From CAZMFZ01 sp964565665 (GTDB lineage Bacteria; Bacteroidota; Bacteroidia; Cytophagales; UBA9547), in NCBI GenBank assembly GCA_964565665.1, contig CAZMFZ010000042.1:1-25807 (forward strand): 25,807 nucleotides of DNA. The letters run 5' to 3'. The position numbers and the translations under genes were made by a program. The notes below the pieces were generated by a model, which was not told the DNA's origin, made no database searches, and worked only from the letters and a program-made list of their open reading frames with translations. This document shows, in pieces, positions 1 to 8,649 of the stretch. Position 1 is the stretch's first letter, and each line of letters starts with the position of its first letter.

Positions 1-1941
1 ATGCTCTACCACATCCGTTCGTTTCGCCAAAAGTTGTTGATTTCCTATTTCCTTTTTGTAGTAGTAATGTTGGCAGTGTGTACTGAGATTTTTTGGTTTA
101 ATCATTTGTTTGGCTCGTTGAATTCGCTGGAAAATGACAACAAAAAAATGATGATGCTCAATTTACAAATGTACAAAACAGAGAAATCATTCATTCAAAA
201 AGACCTAACCAATGTGGCTTTTTACGATTCAGGAAAGAGTGATTTGCTAGAGCAACACAGAAGCCATCTCCAAGACAATTTGCAGCTTGTAGAGAGCCTC
301 AAAAACTCGTCTTCTCATACTGGTTTGTATTCCGATACCGAGCTAAATAAGCTTGAGCAGTCGCTTCAAACCTATGAAAGCATGTTTGGAAATACAATAA
401 AACTAGTTCGAAAACGCGGATTTAAAGACCACGGACTAGAAGGCAACATGAGGAAAAAAATACACATTCTCGAACGCAAATTTCCTGAATTTGAGAAAGT
501 ATTGATGCTTACCCTTCGAAGGCATGAAAAAGACTACATTATTAGAAACGATATGCTGTATGTTCGCAGGCTGAACTATGTAGCCGATGCTGCTTTGCAA
601 AAAACCTATACTGGGAATCAAATAAGGCAAAAGAAAATAATTAATTTGCTGAAAGCCTATAAATCAGATTTCAATCAACTCGTTTTGCTTGATAAACAAG
701 TTAACAAAGCTTTCGAGTTAAAAGATGGGTATTTTCACAGCCACATTGAAAAAGTAATTATTGTTCTAGTGGAGAAATCTACCGTTTATATTAGAGAGCA
801 ATCTGAAATTTTAAACACGCTATTTTTTGCCGTAGTAATCATTTCAATTGTGTTTGCACTTTTACTCAGCTATTTTCTTTCAAAGATTATTACAAAGCCT
901 ATTGCCCAACTTACGGAAAATGTAGAACAAGTGATTCAAAGTAATTTTGCCACTGAGATAGATCGCAAAAACATACATAGCAGAGATGAAATTGGCGTGC
1001 TTACCAGCAAATTTCATTTTATGATTGTGAAAATAAGAAGCTATATAAGCGAAATTGAAAATAGCAATTCACAATTGGAAGGTCAAAATAATAAGCTGCA
1101 TTCATTGAATTACGAATTATTAAGTACAAATTCTGTATTGCAGCGCAAAGAAGAGCATATTCAGAAAATGAATACAATTAAGGATAAATTTTTTGCCATT
1201 CTTTCACACGATTTACGAGGGCCGCTTACTACCACGAAAGGTTTTTTGAGCATTTTGGCCGACCATCCCGATAGTATGCCCGAAGAATTGAAAAAGGAGA
1301 CCATTAATAAGCTCAAGAAATCAATCGATTTGCAGCTCGATTTACTTTCAAATTTGCTTGATTGGTCAAGTGCTAAAGCTGATGAAATAAAATTTGCTCC
1401 AGAGAATATTAGTATTGGGGTGATGGTAGATAAAAACTTTGAATTGATAGCAGAAAAGGCAAACGCCAAAAATCTGATGCTCATAAATGCTATGGAAGAC
1501 AATTATGAAGCCTTTGCCGATAAAAATATGGTAGATTTTGTGCTTCGAAACCTCATTTCCAATGCCATAAAGTTCACAGATAATGGAGGTAAAATTACCT
1601 TAAATGCCCATAGAAATAAAGAGGAGCTTGAAATATCAATTGCCGATACAGGAATTGGTATTTCAGACAAACAATTTAAATTTTTATTAAAACCGGGCAT
1701 TCATTTTACTACCTCTGGTACGGCAGATGAAAAAGGTACAGGATTTGGGCTACTGGTTTGCAAAGAATTTGTAGAGAAACACAGCGGGAAGTTAAAAATA
1801 AAAAGTAAAGAAGGCGAAGGTACTACAGTAAGCTTCACCATTAAAAACCAGCCGGAAATACATGTGAGCCAGAAATCTGGAAAAAATCGAGCGGGGCTGT
1901 CGCTGGTAAACCACAAATTGTTTAGTGCAGGTATGGCTTGA
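1..1941 (+). CDS. Membrane sensor histidine kinase (HAMP-HisKA-HATPase)
   Basis: Two-component sensor kinase. Hydrophobic segments at about residues 11-33 and 272-294 bracket a helical periplasmic region of about 240 residues. A HAMP-like linker (about 295-350) and a coiled coil (350-392) follow. The HisKA H-box SHDLRGPL lies at 402-409 with phospho-acceptor His403. The ATPase domain (about 505-615) has the N-box around NLISNAIKFT, the G1 box DTGIGIS and a G2-type GTGFGL. A basic 27-residue tail follows. The ATG is the first base of the window and leads straight into a plausible membrane anchor, so the gene may be complete, but an upstream extension cannot be excluded. No response regulator lies beside it, so its partner and signal are unknown. 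The stop codon overlaps the downstream terminator hairpin. Confidence 0.9.
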   Translation: MLYHIRSFRQKLLISYFLFVVVMLAVCTEIFWFNHLFGSLNSLENDNKKMMMLNLQMYKTEKSFIQKDLTNVAFYDSGKSDLLEQHRSHLQDNLQLVESLKNSSSHTGLYSDTELNKLEQSLQTYESMFGNTIKLVRKRGFKDHGLEGNMRKKIHILERKFPEFEKVLMLTLRRHEKDYIIRNDMLYVRRLNYVADAALQKTYTGNQIRQKKIINLLKAYKSDFNQLVLLDKQVNKAFELKDGYFHSHIEKVIIVLVEKSTVYIREQSEILNTLFFAVVIISIVFALLLSYFLSKIITKPIAQLTENVEQVIQSNFATEIDRKNIHSRDEIGVLTSKFHFMIVKIRSYISEIENSNSQLEGQNNKLHSLNYELLSTNSVLQRKEEHIQKMNTIKDKFFAILSHDLRGPLTTTKGFLSILADHPDSMPEELKKETINKLKKSIDLQLDLLSNLLDWSSAKADEIKFAPENISIGVMVDKNFELIAEKANAKNLMLINAMEDNYEAFADKNMVDFVLRNLISNAIKFTDNGGKITLNAHRNKEELEISIADTGIGISDKQFKFLLKPGIHFTTSGTADEKGTGFGLLVCKEFVEKHSGKLKIKSKEGEGTTVSFTIKNQPEIHVSQKSGKNRAGLSLVNHKLFSAGMA

Positions 1942-1977
1942 CCTTAAAGGAGACTTTTTTTTGTCTCCTTTAAGGTC
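1940..1977. terminator. Bidirectional terminator between convergent genes
   Basis: Perfect 15-bp inverted repeat: GACCTTAAAGGAGAC at 1940-1954 and its reverse complement at 1963-1977, with an all-T 8-nt loop. It starts inside the stop region of the kinase gene and ends two bases before the stop codon of the minus-strand fad gene, so it is placed to stop both. There is no long T tract after the stem on either strand. Confidence 0.75.
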
Positions 1978-1979
1978 AT

Positions 1980-4382
1980 TTAATTTCTAAGCGGTTTCCC
2001 TGTATTCAGCGTATGTTGAATTCGTTCCAACGTTTTCTTTTCTCCGCAAAGCGATACGAAAGCTTCCCTTTCCAAATCCAATAAATATTGCTCAGAAACT
2101 AATTGGGGATAAGATAAATCGCCTCCACACATAATATTGGCAAGCTTTTGAGAAATTTTGGCATCGTGTTCGGAAATATAGCTCCCTCGCAGCATGGAAG
2201 AAGCTCCGGCATAAAACATCGCCAATCCGCCTTTGCCCAATACCTTTATATCAGTCCGCTGTACTGGCTGAGAATAGCCTGCATTTGAAAGCTCAATTAC
2301 CTCTTCTTTAGCTACCGCAATTTGCCTATTTCTATTCACCACTATTTTATCGTGCGACCGGATAATTTTCATTTCGGCAGCTTCATAAGCTGAAGTAGCA
2401 ACTTTTGCCATGGCAATATTCATATAGTAGTTTTGCAAAATATTATTTTCCATATCTCCTTTTTGAAATGAATCGCTAGCTCTTAGTGTAAATTCTTTGC
2501 TGCCACCACCTGCTGGAATCAAACCAACCCCAAATTCTACCAACCCAATATATAATTCTGCATGTGCCACCACTACATCGGCATGAAGTGAAATTTCACA
2601 ACCTCCACCCAAAGCCATATTGTGAGGAGCAACTACTACGGGAATGGCAGAATACCTGGCACGCATCATCGTTTTTTGAAAACTAGAAACCATCATGTTG
2701 ATTTCGTCCCACTCTTGCTCCATGGCATACATTAGCAATAAAGCCAAGTTGGCACCTGCTGAGAAATTGGCCCCTTCATTGGCTATCACCAAGCCTTTAA
2801 AATCTTTTTCTGCCAATTCGATTGATTTATTTATTGCTTCTACCACTTCACTTCCCATAGTGTTCATCTTCGAATGAAACTCAAGATTCACCACGCCATC
2901 GCCAATATCGTGAAGTGTTGCGCCTGCATTGCCCCATACTTTATTGGTTTTTCTAGTGCTATTGAGGAATATAAAAGCCTCCGTTCCGGGAATAACCTTG
3001 TAAGTCTTGCTTGGAATATCGTAATACAATTTTTTGCCTTCTTCCCACTTATAAAAATGAGTGTTGCCTGAAGCCAGCATTTCATTTACCCATGAGCCTA
3101 CTTTTTTACCTTGTTGCTCAATGATAGCAAGCCCTTCTTTTATTCCCACAGCTTCCCATATTTCAAACGGCCCAACTTCCCAGCCAAACCCTGCTTTTAT
3201 GGCATCGTCTATTCTGTATAGTTCATCTGAGATTTCGGGAATGCGATTGCTCACGTAGCTGAATAATCCGCCAAAGGTTAATCTATAAAATTCACCTGCT
3301 TTGTCTTGCCCAGCTACCAATATTTTGAATCTGTCTTTTGGCTCTTCAATTGCCTTGGTTTGGTCTAAAGTGGCAAATTTTGTTTTGGATTGAGGCTTAT
3401 ATTCTAAAGTTTTCAAATCCAATGATAAAATCTCTGTTTCCCCTTTTTCGTTCTTGGTTTTTTTGTAGAATCCCTGCCCCGTTTTATCGCCCAGCCATTT
3501 ATTCTCAATCATTTTTTTGAGATATTCTGGGAGAATGAATAAGTCTTTCGATTCATCGTTGGGTAATCCTGCATTTAGATTGTTAGCCACATTTACCAAA
3601 GTATCTAAGCCTACTACATCACCAGTTCTGAAAGTGGCTGATTTTGGTCGTCCAAGTACAGGCCCTGTCAGTTTATCAATTTCTTCTACCGAAAGCCCAA
3701 GCTTTTCACTGGTATGTAGTATTTCCATAATACCGTAAATACCCACTCTATTGGCGATAAATGCGGGAGTGTCTTTGCAAAGCACGGTAGTCTTTCCTAA
3801 GAACAAATCGCCATAGTGCATGTAGAATTTCACTATTTCTATGTCGGTTTTTGGTGTAGGAATTATTTCAAGCAGCTTCAAATAGCGTGGCGGATTAAAA
3901 AAATGGGTACCGCAGAAATGCTTTTGAAAATCTTCGCTTCTGCCTTCTGCCATCAAGTGAATAGGAATACCAGAAGTATTAGAAGACACCAATGTGCCGG
4001 GTTTTCGGAATTGTTCTACTTTATCGTAAACTAATTTCTTAATGTTCAGATTTTCTACTACTACTTCAATTACCCAATCTACGTTGGCAATTTTTGGCAT
4101 GTCATCGTCAAAATTTCCAGTTTTTATTCTTGAAACAAACGAAGGCAAATACAATGCAGCAGGGTTAGCTTTCAACGTGGCATCCAATGCAGCATTCACA
4201 ATTTTATTTCTAACCTTAGTATTGTCAAGTGTTAGTGATTTGGCTTGCTCTTCTGCTGTAAGTTCTTTAGGCATAATATCTAGCAGCAACACTTCCACAC
4301 CGATATTTGCAAAGTGGCAAGCGATACGACTGCCCATTACACCCGAACCTAAAACGGCAATTTTTCTGATATTTCTATTCAT
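1980..4382 (-). CDS. fadN: 3-hydroxyacyl-CoA dehydrogenase / enoyl-CoA hydratase fusion (FadN type)
   Basis: Bifunctional beta-oxidation enzyme: hydrates trans-2-enoyl-CoA and oxidises L-3-hydroxyacyl-CoA with NAD+. The dehydrogenase half comes first, with the Rossmann motif GSGVMG at residues 12-17 and the catalytic His160 in GTHFFNPPRY plus Glu172. The crotonase-like hydratase half is at about 480-720, with an oxyanion-hole segment near 539-546 (FSAGANL). Both catalytic glutamates are present: Glu596 in GGGCEIS and Glu616 in LVEFGVG. The dehydrogenase-then-hydratase order and 800-residue length match Bacillus FadN rather than proteobacterial FadB/FadJ, which have the reverse order. The usual thiolase and acyl-CoA dehydrogenase partners are not adjacent; the terminator at 1940-1977 closes the unit. 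The ATG at 4380-4382 gives an immediate nucleotide-binding fold. Confidence 0.93.
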   Translation of the reverse strand: MNRNIRKIAVLGSGVMGSRIACHFANIGVEVLLLDIMPKELTAEEQAKSLTLDNTKVRNKIVNAALDATLKANPAALYLPSFVSRIKTGNFDDDMPKIANVDWVIEVVVENLNIKKLVYDKVEQFRKPGTLVSSNTSGIPIHLMAEGRSEDFQKHFCGTHFFNPPRYLKLLEIIPTPKTDIEIVKFYMHYGDLFLGKTTVLCKDTPAFIANRVGIYGIMEILHTSEKLGLSVEEIDKLTGPVLGRPKSATFRTGDVVGLDTLVNVANNLNAGLPNDESKDLFILPEYLKKMIENKWLGDKTGQGFYKKTKNEKGETEILSLDLKTLEYKPQSKTKFATLDQTKAIEEPKDRFKILVAGQDKAGEFYRLTFGGLFSYVSNRIPEISDELYRIDDAIKAGFGWEVGPFEIWEAVGIKEGLAIIEQQGKKVGSWVNEMLASGNTHFYKWEEGKKLYYDIPSKTYKVIPGTEAFIFLNSTRKTNKVWGNAGATLHDIGDGVVNLEFHSKMNTMGSEVVEAINKSIELAEKDFKGLVIANEGANFSAGANLALLLMYAMEQEWDEINMMVSSFQKTMMRARYSAIPVVVAPHNMALGGGCEISLHADVVVAHAELYIGLVEFGVGLIPAGGGSKEFTLRASDSFQKGDMENNILQNYYMNIAMAKVATSAYEAAEMKIIRSHDKIVVNRNRQIAVAKEEVIELSNAGYSQPVQRTDIKVLGKGGLAMFYAGASSMLRGSYISEHDAKISQKLANIMCGGDLSYPQLVSEQYLLDLEREAFVSLCGEKKTLERIQHTLNTGKPLRN

Positions 4383-4612
4383 TTTATAAAGTTGTATATG
4401 TTTAATTGACTTGAAATCAAGGAGATAAAAACTTCGTAAAGTTGGTGAAATTCTTCATTCCTTATACTGCAAATCATGTTTATGAGGTTTAGAAATCCAA
4501 ATATTTTTTATGGTTAAAGTGATACTTTAGGTAAGGTAAGTTTAATACCTTAATGCTAAAATCAAAAACAGTTTTGTCCCGTTTAGCTATTTACATTTAA
4601 AATTCAAAAATT

Positions 4613-4720
4613 ATGGATATCAAAATTACCATTCTTCTTGCACTTACAATTGTAATGCTGGCTTATGCCGTATTTACCACATTTAAATTGATTTTGCCTA
4701 GGATTAACAAGTCTGTTTAG
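4613..4720 (+). CDS. Possible 35-residue single-pass membrane peptide
   Basis: Short ATG-to-TAG frame in the 411-bp gap between fadN and dcd. It reads MDIK, then about 21 hydrophobic residues, then a basic end (KLILPRINKSV). That is the pattern of a one-helix membrane peptide with the positive end inside. An A-rich stretch precedes the ATG, as is common for Bacteroidota starts, but there is no clear Shine-Dalgarno. No family is recognised. The rest of the gap (4383-4612) shows no gene on either strand. It could be a chance frame in AT-rich DNA; the organised hydrophobic/basic pattern is the only positive evidence. Confidence 0.4.
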   Translation: MDIKITILLALTIVMLAYAVFTTFKLILPRINKSV

Positions 4721-4730
4721 CCATTTACGA

Positions 4731-4759
4731 TTGAAACCAGCTTTTTTCATATAGTTTTG
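4731..4759 (+). promoter_or_regulatory. Candidate Bacteroidota promoter for dcd
   Basis: TAGTTTTG at 4752-4759 matches the Bacteroidota -7 consensus TAnnTTTG. A TTG at 4731-4733, 18 nt upstream, can serve as the -33 element. Transcription would start near 4765, leaving a leader of about 29 nt before the dcd ATG at 4794. Confidence 0.4.
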
Positions 4760-4793
4760 TAGTCCAATTCAGGTGTTGGTTTACTAAGCTAAA

Positions 4794-5330
4794 ATGATAT
4801 TAACAGACAGACAAATTTTAGAAGAAATAAAAAAAGGCACAATCGTATTAGACCCTTATGAACCCGAGTGCTTGGGTACTAACTCTTACGATGTGCATTT
4901 GGGCAAGTATTTAGGCGTATACAAAGACCATATTCTTGATGCCCGCAAGCACAATCTAATCGATGTTTTTGAAATTCCTGAAGAGGGTATAGTGCTGTCT
5001 CCCAGTACGTTGTACTTGGGGGTTACTAAAGAATATACCGAAACTCATGCCCATGTTCCATTTTTAGAAGGCAAATCTAGTGTAGGTCGCTTGGGAATTG
5101 ATATTCATGCCACTGCAGGCAAAGGCGATGTAGGCTTTTGCAACAAATGGACACTGGAAATATCTGTCCGACAGCCAGTGAGGGTTTATTGTAATATGCC
5201 TATTGGGCAATTGATTTACTTTATTGTAAATGGAGAAATTGAAAACTTATACAATACCAAACCAAGTGCCAAATACAATACTCGCTCTGAATACCCCGTA
5301 GAAAGCATGATGTGGAAGAATATATTTTGA
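4794..5330 (+). CDS. dcd: dCTP deaminase
   Basis: Deaminates dCTP to dUTP, the first step towards dUMP for thymidylate synthesis. The 178-residue protein carries the dUTPase-fold motif GKSSVGRLG at 93-101. The catalytic glutamate is Glu122 in WTLEISV, 23 residues after Arg99, the same spacing as the arginine-glutamate pair in E. coli Dcd. The C-terminal part (PIGQLIYF) is also typical. It is slightly shorter than the E. coli enzyme (193) but appears complete. Some relatives are bifunctional deaminase/dUTPases; the sequence alone does not rule that out. It is monocistronic, with its own candidate promoter and a strong terminator just after the stop. Confidence 0.93.
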   Translation: MILTDRQILEEIKKGTIVLDPYEPECLGTNSYDVHLGKYLGVYKDHILDARKHNLIDVFEIPEEGIVLSPSTLYLGVTKEYTETHAHVPFLEGKSSVGRLGIDIHATAGKGDVGFCNKWTLEISVRQPVRVYCNMPIGQLIYFIVNGEIENLYNTKPSAKYNTRSEYPVESMMWKNIF

Positions 5331-5333
5331 TAG

Positions 5334-5371
5334 AAACTTCCCGAAAGTTGAAATTTTCGGGAAGTTTTTTT
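5334..5371 (+). terminator. Rho-independent terminator of dcd
   Basis: A 13-bp perfect stem, AAACTTCCCGAAA at 5334-5346 and its complement at 5355-5367, with an 8-nt loop, merges into a T run to 5371. It begins 4 nt after the dcd stop. On the other strand it lies just after the rseP stop but has only a short T tail there. Confidence 0.85.
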
Positions 5372-5374
5372 ATG

Positions 5375-6694
5375 TCAAAAAAGCTTTATCACATCGTTGA
5401 ACACGGCAAAAATCATCAATGCAAATAAAATAGCCATTCCTATTTTTTGGGTTACTTCCAGAAATTTATCTGATGGTTTTCTTCTCGTGATTATCTCGTA
5501 AAGAGTAAACATTACGTGACCACCGTCTAGCGCTGGAATTGGCAAAATATTCATAAAAGCCAGCACCATTGACAAAATTCCTGTCAAATTCCAAAAACGA
5601 ACCCAATCCCAGGTGCCACCAAATTCTTTGGCTATGCCAATGGGGCCACTCAGTGATTTTCTTGCATCTATTTCTCCTGTAAATATTTTTCCAAAAGCTT
5701 TTATTTGCACAGAGGTAATGGTAAAAGCTTTCATGGCCCCTTTGCCAATTGAAGTAATGAAGCTATATTTTTCCGTTGAATCTTTCAACAATGATTGTAC
5801 TTGAAAACCAAGCTTGCCTTCTTTGGAAATTTCTGCTTGCAGTGGAATCTGCTCATTATTTCTATCAATTAATAAAGTTACCGAATCACCTTTTCTATTT
5901 TGCAATTCTGCTGTTAGTTCATGGAAGAAATTGATTCTCACAGAATCAACTGCCAATATTTTGTCGTTGGTTTTCAAACCTGCTTTTTCGGCTGGAGTGC
6001 CTTCCATTACTTTGCCTACTGCAAATGGCATAATAGGATCAATAAAACTGACTTGATTCTTTTTGTCTGAGAATTTGTCAATGAAATTGCCAGGAATTGG
6101 TAAATCTATAATGGTGTCGTTTCTATCAATAGTATAATAGCTTCCATTGCTAAGCAACACTTCAGGGGAGTAGATATCGTTGAAATTGTTGAATGTATTC
6201 CCATTGATTTTAATGATTTTATCGCCCGTTTTTAGGCCTATTTCCTGAGCCAAACTGTGGGCAATGATGCCATATTTTACTTCTTTGGCCGGAATAAACC
6301 GCTCACCTAAACTATAGGTGAGCAAGATGAAAATCACAATTCCGGTAATTAGATTTACGGTAACACCACCAAGCATTACTATCAATCTTTGCCAAGCCGG
6401 TTTGGCACGAAACTCATAGGGCTCAGCAGGTTTTGACAGCAATTCAGTATCGAGCGATTCATCTACCATGCCCGATATTTTCACATATCCACCCAAAGGA
6501 AGCCAGCCTATGCCATATTCTGTGCCGCCTTTTTTAATGCTAAATAGTTTCCAACCGCTTACATCGAAGAATAAAAAGAATTTTTCAACTCGCATTCCAA
6601 ACCATTTTGCAGGAAGAAAATGCCCTAATTCGTGTACCCCTACAAGTATTGATAAGCCCAAAATCAACTGGGCTGCCATGATTATTCCTTCCAT
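5375..6694 (-). CDS. rseP: Site-2 intramembrane zinc metalloprotease RseP
   Basis: Membrane protease of the RseP/site-2 family, which cleaves anti-sigma factors or signal-peptide remnants within the membrane. From the chosen start, the zinc motif HELGH is at residues 21-25 in the first membrane segment. Two PDZ-like regions follow (one after ERFIPAKEVKYG, one around PAEKAGLKTNDKI). The third zinc ligand is in ILPIPALDGGH (Asp near 390) in the C-terminal membrane part. The frame stays open to an ATG at 6763, adding 23 residues. I prefer the ATG at 6694 because homologues start with a few residues before the AAQLILGLSIL helix. The ATG at 6679 (MAAQL) is also possible and has a GGAAGGA six bases upstream. 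Pro in HFLPAKWFG, where alanine is usual, is a small oddity. dxr, often adjacent in Bacteroidota, lies 5.5 kb away. Confidence 0.92.
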   Translation of the reverse strand: MEGIIMAAQLILGLSILVGVHELGHFLPAKWFGMRVEKFFLFFDVSGWKLFSIKKGGTEYGIGWLPLGGYVKISGMVDESLDTELLSKPAEPYEFRAKPAWQRLIVMLGGVTVNLITGIVIFILLTYSLGERFIPAKEVKYGIIAHSLAQEIGLKTGDKIIKINGNTFNNFNDIYSPEVLLSNGSYYTIDRNDTIIDLPIPGNFIDKFSDKKNQVSFIDPIMPFAVGKVMEGTPAEKAGLKTNDKILAVDSVRINFFHELTAELQNRKGDSVTLLIDRNNEQIPLQAEISKEGKLGFQVQSLLKDSTEKYSFITSIGKGAMKAFTITSVQIKAFGKIFTGEIDARKSLSGPIGIAKEFGGTWDWVRFWNLTGILSMVLAFMNILPIPALDGGHVMFTLYEIITRRKPSDKFLEVTQKIGMAILFALMIFAVFNDVIKLF

Positions 6695-6895
6695 TTTAAC
6701 TTTTAGATAATTCCACAAACCTACACAAATTTCCATTTGAAAAATAGTATACTTTAAACTCATATTGATAGATAATCATAAAGTGCAGAAGCCCTTGATA
6801 AACCTAAATTCAAATTTGCTGGAATTAAAATAAATAATTTTCTGTTCTTTAGGTTCGAGAATCAATTCAAAGCCAAACCTTTTTATAATCCCCAA

Positions 6896-8635
6896 ATGAA
6901 ATTATTATTTACCTACTTAAAAAATTACAAACCGCTCATTTTCTGGGCATTGTTTTTAGCCACCATTAATCAGGTGTTTTCATTGATGGATCCGTTTATT
7001 TTCGGGAAAATCATTGACAGATTTGCTAATATTCCCAAAGACTATTCAGAAATAGAATTCATTAAAGGGGTAGGATTGCTGATACTGGCAGCAATGGGCG
7101 TTGCAATGGTAAGCCGCATTGCCAAGGCGTTTCAAGATTACGTAACGAGCCTGATTGTGCAAAAAATGGGAGCAGCCATGTACACCGATGGGCTTAAACA
7201 TTCGCTTCGATTGCCTTACCAAGATTTTGAGGACCAACGCAGTGGCGAAACTTTAAATGTGCTGCAGAAAGTTCGCAGCGATTCCGAAAAGCTTATTACC
7301 TCCTTTATCAATGTTTTCTTTTTTGCCATTGTGGGTATTGTTTTCGTGATGGTCTACGCCATTTACACTTTTTGGCCTTTGGTATTTATTTATCTCATTA
7401 CTTCATTTATTCTTGGTTTCGTCACCAATTATTTGAGCAAGAAAATTAAAACTATTCAGAAGAGTATTGTGAAGGAAACCAATGTTTTAGCAGGGGCTAC
7501 TACTGAAAGTTTGCGAAATATTGAATTGATAAAAAGTTTAGGGCTAACAAATCAGGAAGTGAGAAGGCTCAATACAACCACAATAAAAATATTGCAGCTT
7601 GAATTGAAAAAAGTAAGGAGCATACGCAGCATCAGCTTTGTACAAGGCACAATGGTAAACACTTTGAGACAAACCATTTTGTTCGTTTTGTTATACCTTA
7701 TATTTAAAGACAGGCTTTCGGTAGGTCAGCTTATGACGTTGCAGTTTTATAGTTTCTTCATTTTCAACCCTTTACAGGAAATGAGCAATGTGATATTGGC
7801 TTACCGAGAGGCAGAGGCATCGCTTAATAATTTCGAAAGGATAATGAAAATGCCAGTAGATTTGAAGCCAGAAAGCCCCGTAACTATAGTAGATATAGAC
7901 AAACTGGCGTTTGAAAAAGTGAGTTTCAAACATAAATCTGCCGCTACACAAGCCCTTGAAAACATAAGCTTCACCGCCCAAAAGGGCGAAACAATAGCAT
8001 TTGTAGGTCCTTCAGGTTCGGGCAAAACCACTTTAGTAAAACTTTTGGTAGGGCTATACCGCCCTCAAGAAGGAGCTATTTTATTCAACGACAACAATTC
8101 CGAACTGATAGATTTTGACGAACTACGCCACCAAATAGGATTTGTAACGCAAGATACACAGTTGTTTTCGGGGAGCATCAAGGAAAATTTGTTGTTCGTA
8201 AATCCACGGGCTTCCAACCAACAAATCATTGAGGTATTGAATCAAGCTGCTTGCCAAAGCCTTTTGGAACGCTCTGAAAATGGCATCGATACCGTGATAG
8301 GTGAAGGTGGAATGAAAATATCAGGAGGCGAAAAACAGCGTTTATCAATAGCTCGGGCATTGCTCAGAAGCCCCAAATTAATTGTGTTTGATGAAGCCAC
8401 TTCAGCTTTAGATTCAATAACAGAAGATGAAATAACCCAAACCATTCGCGCTGTAACTTCAGGCAAAAATCACATTACAGTAATGATTGCCCACCGGCTT
8501 TCTACTGTAATGCATGCAGACAAAATATTTGTGCTCGAAAAAGGGAAGGTAATTGAAACGGGTAGCCACGGAGCATTGATTGCTGAAAAAGGACTGTATT
8601 ACGCCATGTGGAGGCAACAAATAGGGGAGAGGTAG
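6896..8635 (+). CDS. ABC exporter, fused permease and ATPase (MsbA/MDR-like)
   Basis: Half-transporter with an N-terminal six-helix permease (about residues 1-310) and a C-terminal ATPase. All nucleotide-binding motifs are intact: Walker A GPSGSGKT 371-378, Q-loop Gln419, signature SGGEKQ 476-481, Walker B with catalytic Glu500 (LIVFDE), and switch His533 in IAHRLS. It should act as a homodimer in the inner membrane exporting a lipid, peptide or drug; the substrate cannot be read from sequence. The 579-residue length is normal for the family. It is divergent from rseP across about 130-200 bp. TAGGTTCG at 6850-6857 resembles a -7 box. It ends 14 bp from the end of the convergent kinase gene, with no convincing terminator between. 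Confidence 0.92.
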   Translation: MKLLFTYLKNYKPLIFWALFLATINQVFSLMDPFIFGKIIDRFANIPKDYSEIEFIKGVGLLILAAMGVAMVSRIAKAFQDYVTSLIVQKMGAAMYTDGLKHSLRLPYQDFEDQRSGETLNVLQKVRSDSEKLITSFINVFFFAIVGIVFVMVYAIYTFWPLVFIYLITSFILGFVTNYLSKKIKTIQKSIVKETNVLAGATTESLRNIELIKSLGLTNQEVRRLNTTTIKILQLELKKVRSIRSISFVQGTMVNTLRQTILFVLLYLIFKDRLSVGQLMTLQFYSFFIFNPLQEMSNVILAYREAEASLNNFERIMKMPVDLKPESPVTIVDIDKLAFEKVSFKHKSAATQALENISFTAQKGETIAFVGPSGSGKTTLVKLLVGLYRPQEGAILFNDNNSELIDFDELRHQIGFVTQDTQLFSGSIKENLLFVNPRASNQQIIEVLNQAACQSLLERSENGIDTVIGEGGMKISGGEKQRLSIARALLRSPKLIVFDEATSALDSITEDEITQTIRAVTSGKNHITVMIAHRLSTVMHADKIFVLEKGKVIETGSHGALIAEKGLYYAMWRQQIGER

Positions 8636-8649
8636 GAGGTTTACAACTT

